Of a DNA stretch of 5,140 nt, positions 3,352-5,140 are shown piece after piece. A model generated the notes under the pieces. That model searched no databases. It saw only the letters and a program-made list of their open reading frames with translations, and had not been told where the DNA came from. Position 1 is the first letter of the stretch. The number at the start of each line of letters is the position of its first letter. The stretch spans positions 1-5,140 of the forward strand of contig CAJOFW010000114.1 of NCBI GenBank assembly GCA_905234005.1, read 5' to 3'. A program made the position numbers and the translations under genes. The stretch comes from an uncultured Oscillospiraceae bacterium. Its GTDB lineage: Bacteria > Bacillota > Clostridia > Oscillospirales > Oscillospiraceae.

Positions 3352-5140
3352 AGACATCCGGAAAAATCTATACCGCGCTTATATTCATCTTCCTGTTCGC
3401 GCCGATCGTCATCCTGCTCGTGTTCTCGTTCAACGAGGCACGGAGCCTCTCGGTGTTCTCGGGCTTCAGCTTCAAGTGGTACGGGGAGCTTATACGCGAC
3501 AGCGACACGCTCAAATCCGTCCAGAACACGCTGATCGTGGCCGCCAGCGCCGCGACAATCGCGACGGTCATGGGCACCGCCGCCGCCGTCGGCATCGACC
3601 GGCTGCGCAGCCGCTACATCCGCACGGCGCTCGACTCCGTGACGAACATCCCGATGGTGAACCCGGATATCATCACGGGCATCTCGATGATGCTCATGTT
3701 CGTGTTCGTCGGGCGGCTGTTCGGCCTCGCGACGAGCCTGAACTTCGGCACGCTCCTGATCGCCCATATCACGTTCTGCCTGCCCTACGTCATCCTGCAG
3801 GTGCTGCCGAAGCTCCGCCAGATGGACAAATCCCTGCCCGAGGCGGCGATGGATCTCGGCTGCACACCGTTCCGGGCGTTCATCAAGGTGGAGGTGCCCG
3901 AGCTTATGCCGGGCATCATCACGGGCTTTATCATGTCGCTGACGCTCTCGCTCGACGACTTCGTCATCAGCTATTTCACGACCGGCACGGGCTTCCAGAC
4001 GCTGCCCATCCGCATCTACAACATGACGAAAAAGACCGTCACGCCCAAGATGTACGCCCTCGCGACGATCATCTTCTTCGTCATCCTCGCGCTCATGATG
4101 CTCTCGAACCTCACGGGCGGCGACGACAGCCGTGAGATACGCGCCGCCCGTCGCGCCAGACGCGCCGCCCGCCGGGCCGAACGGGCCGCCGCCCGGGCCG
4201 AACGCATCAAACGTGAGCCGCCGCTGCTGTCCGGCCGGAAAAAGCTCCTCGCCGTCGCCGCGGCCGGCGGGCTGTGCGTCGTCGCCGCCGTCGTCATCAT
4301 CGTCGCCGCGGCCGACAACAACCCCCGCGTGCTGAACGTCTACAACTGGGGCGAGTATATCTCCGACGGCTCCGAGGGCTCGCTCGATACGATCAAGGCG
4401 TTCGAGAGGTGGTACCGCGAGGAATACGGCGAGAGGATCAAGGTGAACTACTCGACATTCGCGAGCAACGAGGATATGTACGCGAAGCTCGCCTCCGGCG
4501 CGGTCAGCTACGACGTGATCATCCCCTCGGACTACATGATCGACCGCCTTTTGAGCGAGGATATGCTGCTGCCTCTCGATTTCGGCAACATCCCGAACTA
4601 CGACTATATCAGCGAGAGCTTCCGCAACCTCTACTACGACCCCGACAACCTCTACACCGTCCCATACACCTACGGCATCATCGGCATCATCTACGACGCG
4701 AACGTCGTCGACGAGGAGGACACCGGTACGTGGGAGCTTATGTGGAACGAGAAATACGCCGGGAAGATATTGCAGTTCAACAACTCCCGTGACGCCTTCG
4801 GCACAGCCATGTACCGCGCCGGCGCGGACGTGAACACCGAGGACTACGCCGTCTGGGACGACGCCCTCGCCGCGCTGCTCGAGCAGCGGCCCCTCGTGAA
4901 GAGCTACGTCATGGACGAGATCTACAACCTCATGGAGGCCGGCGAGGCCGCCATCGCCGCGTACTACGCCGGCGACTACTTCACGATGCTCGACGCCGAG
5001 GCCGACAGCGTCGACCTGCAGTTCTACTACCCCGAGCCGACGAACTACTTCGTCGACGCGATGTGCATCCCGTCCTGCTGCCAGGACAAGGAGCTTGCGG
5101 AGATATTCATCAACTTCATGCTCTCCGAGGAGCCGGCCAT
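3348..5140 (+). CDS. potCD: PotC-PotD fusion: polyamine permease joined to its substrate-binding domain (3' end missing)
   Basis: One uninterrupted frame of at least 597 codons runs off the right edge. Residues 1-257 are a PotC permease with about six membrane segments (near 7-28, 60-84, 105-128, 132-155, 190-212, 237-257) and the EAA loop EAAMDLG (165-171). Residues 262-290 are an Arg/Ala/Glu-rich linker. Residues 299-321 form a seventh hydrophobic helix. From about 328 onward comes a PotD-like polyamine-binding protein with VYNWGEY (331-337), NYSTFASNEDMYAKL (367-381), IIPSDYMIDR (391-400), TVPYTYGIIGIIYD (437-450) and YFVDAMCIP (567-575). The basic linker should be cytoplasmic, and the helix then puts the binding domain outside. 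C310 lacks a lipobox (GGLC, Leu at -1), so anchoring is by the helix, not by lipid. The ATG overlaps the potB stop, with GGAGG at 3337-3341 six bases upstream. E. coli PotC (264) and PotD (348, with its signal peptide) are separate; the fused length predicts that about 80-100 residues are missing at the right. Confidence 0.93.
   Translation, partial: MKTSGKIYTALIFIFLFAPIVILLVFSFNEARSLSVFSGFSFKWYGELIRDSDTLKSVQNTLIVAASAATIATVMGTAAAVGIDRLRSRYIRTALDSVTNIPMVNPDIITGISMMLMFVFVGRLFGLATSLNFGTLLIAHITFCLPYVILQVLPKLRQMDKSLPEAAMDLGCTPFRAFIKVEVPELMPGIITGFIMSLTLSLDDFVISYFTTGTGFQTLPIRIYNMTKKTVTPKMYALATIIFFVILALMMLSNLTGGDDSREIRAARRARRAARRAERAAARAERIKREPPLLSGRKKLLAVAAAGGLCVVAAVVIIVAAADNNPRVLNVYNWGEYISDGSEGSLDTIKAFERWYREEYGERIKVNYSTFASNEDMYAKLASGAVSYDVIIPSDYMIDRLLSEDMLLPLDFGNIPNYDYISESFRNLYYDPDNLYTVPYTYGIIGIIYDANVVDEEDTGTWELMWNEKYAGKILQFNNSRDAFGTAMYRAGADVNTEDYAVWDDALAALLEQRPLVKSYVMDEIYNLMEAGEAAIAAYYAGDYFTMLDAEADSVDLQFYYPEPTNYFVDAMCIPSCCQDKELAEIFINFMLSEEPA
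4131..4217 (+). repeat. Arg/Ala-rich linker with 21-base (heptad) repeat inside potCD
   Basis: This stretch encodes residues 262-290 of the fusion: about 13 Arg or Lys against four Glu, with nearly all the rest Ala. The 12-base unit CCGGGCCGAACG occurs at 4172-4183 and again at 4193-4204, a 21-base period that gives RAER twice at residues 276-279 and 283-286. A seven-residue period of R/A/E suggests a straight charged helix joining the permease to the anchor helix. Codons here are almost all GCC and CGN, so local GC is extreme. Confidence 0.75.

Noticed and set aside
4269..4280. Lipobox cysteine at residue 310 of the fusion
   Set aside because: The sequence before the Cys is GGL, with Leu at -1 where Gly, Ala or Ser is needed, so lipoprotein processing is unlikely.
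3648..4329. Separate potC and potD genes with an internal start for potD
   Set aside because: No stop codon interrupts the frame between the permease and the binding domain, and I saw no ribosome binding site with a start codon ahead of the anchor helix.
4274..4792. 172-codon + strand frame inside potCD
   Set aside because: It is an Arg-rich shadow of the PotD region; the PotD domain is clear in the other frame.

Overview
This window looks like chromosome from a high-GC member of the Clostridia (Oscillospiraceae or Christensenellales-like gut Firmicutes). That is an inference from three things: S-layer homology (SLH) repeats of the clostridial type, strong AGGAGG-type ribosome binding sites, and a polyamine transporter operon with a fused permease/binding-protein gene. 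The codons are GC-rich, while the regulatory spacers contain AT-rich islands. No mobile element, CRISPR array, tRNA or rRNA was seen. All recognised genes lie on the + strand.

Layout. Positions 1-646 hold the C-terminal end of a surface protein: a Pro/Thr linker followed by three SLH repeats. Positions 647-1366 are a 720-base gap with no convincing protein gene, but it is far from empty. It contains a near-consensus extended -10 promoter (731-759) with no ORF behind it, followed by a run of perfect stem-loops that ends in a long hairpin with a T tract (958-996). A second promoter (about 1118-1146) comes next. It is followed by a roughly 195-base region that folds into a long closing stem, a bubble and an irregular terminal arm, which is a 6S RNA-like plan. 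That region ends in an intrinsic terminator only about 20 bases before the potA start codon. Positions 1367-5140 hold potA, potB and a potC-potD fusion, joined by two 4-base ATGA overlaps. The fusion runs off the right edge.

How the genes work together. PotA is the ATPase, PotB and the N-terminal half of the fusion are the two membrane permeases, and the C-terminal half of the fusion is the extracellular spermidine/putrescine-binding domain. That domain is held to the membrane by its own transmembrane helix after an Arg/Ala-rich cytoplasmic linker. One operon therefore encodes a whole polyamine importer in three polypeptides instead of four. There is no room for a promoter between the terminator at 1312-1347 and potA, so the operon is probably transcribed by read-through of the structured RNA. 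Either a stand-alone ncRNA (6S candidate) lends its promoter to the operon, or the RNA is an attenuating leader. The most interesting items are this RNA/terminator arrangement, the orphan promoter with a bistable hairpin set, and the PotCD fusion with substitutions at several predicted polyamine-contacting positions.
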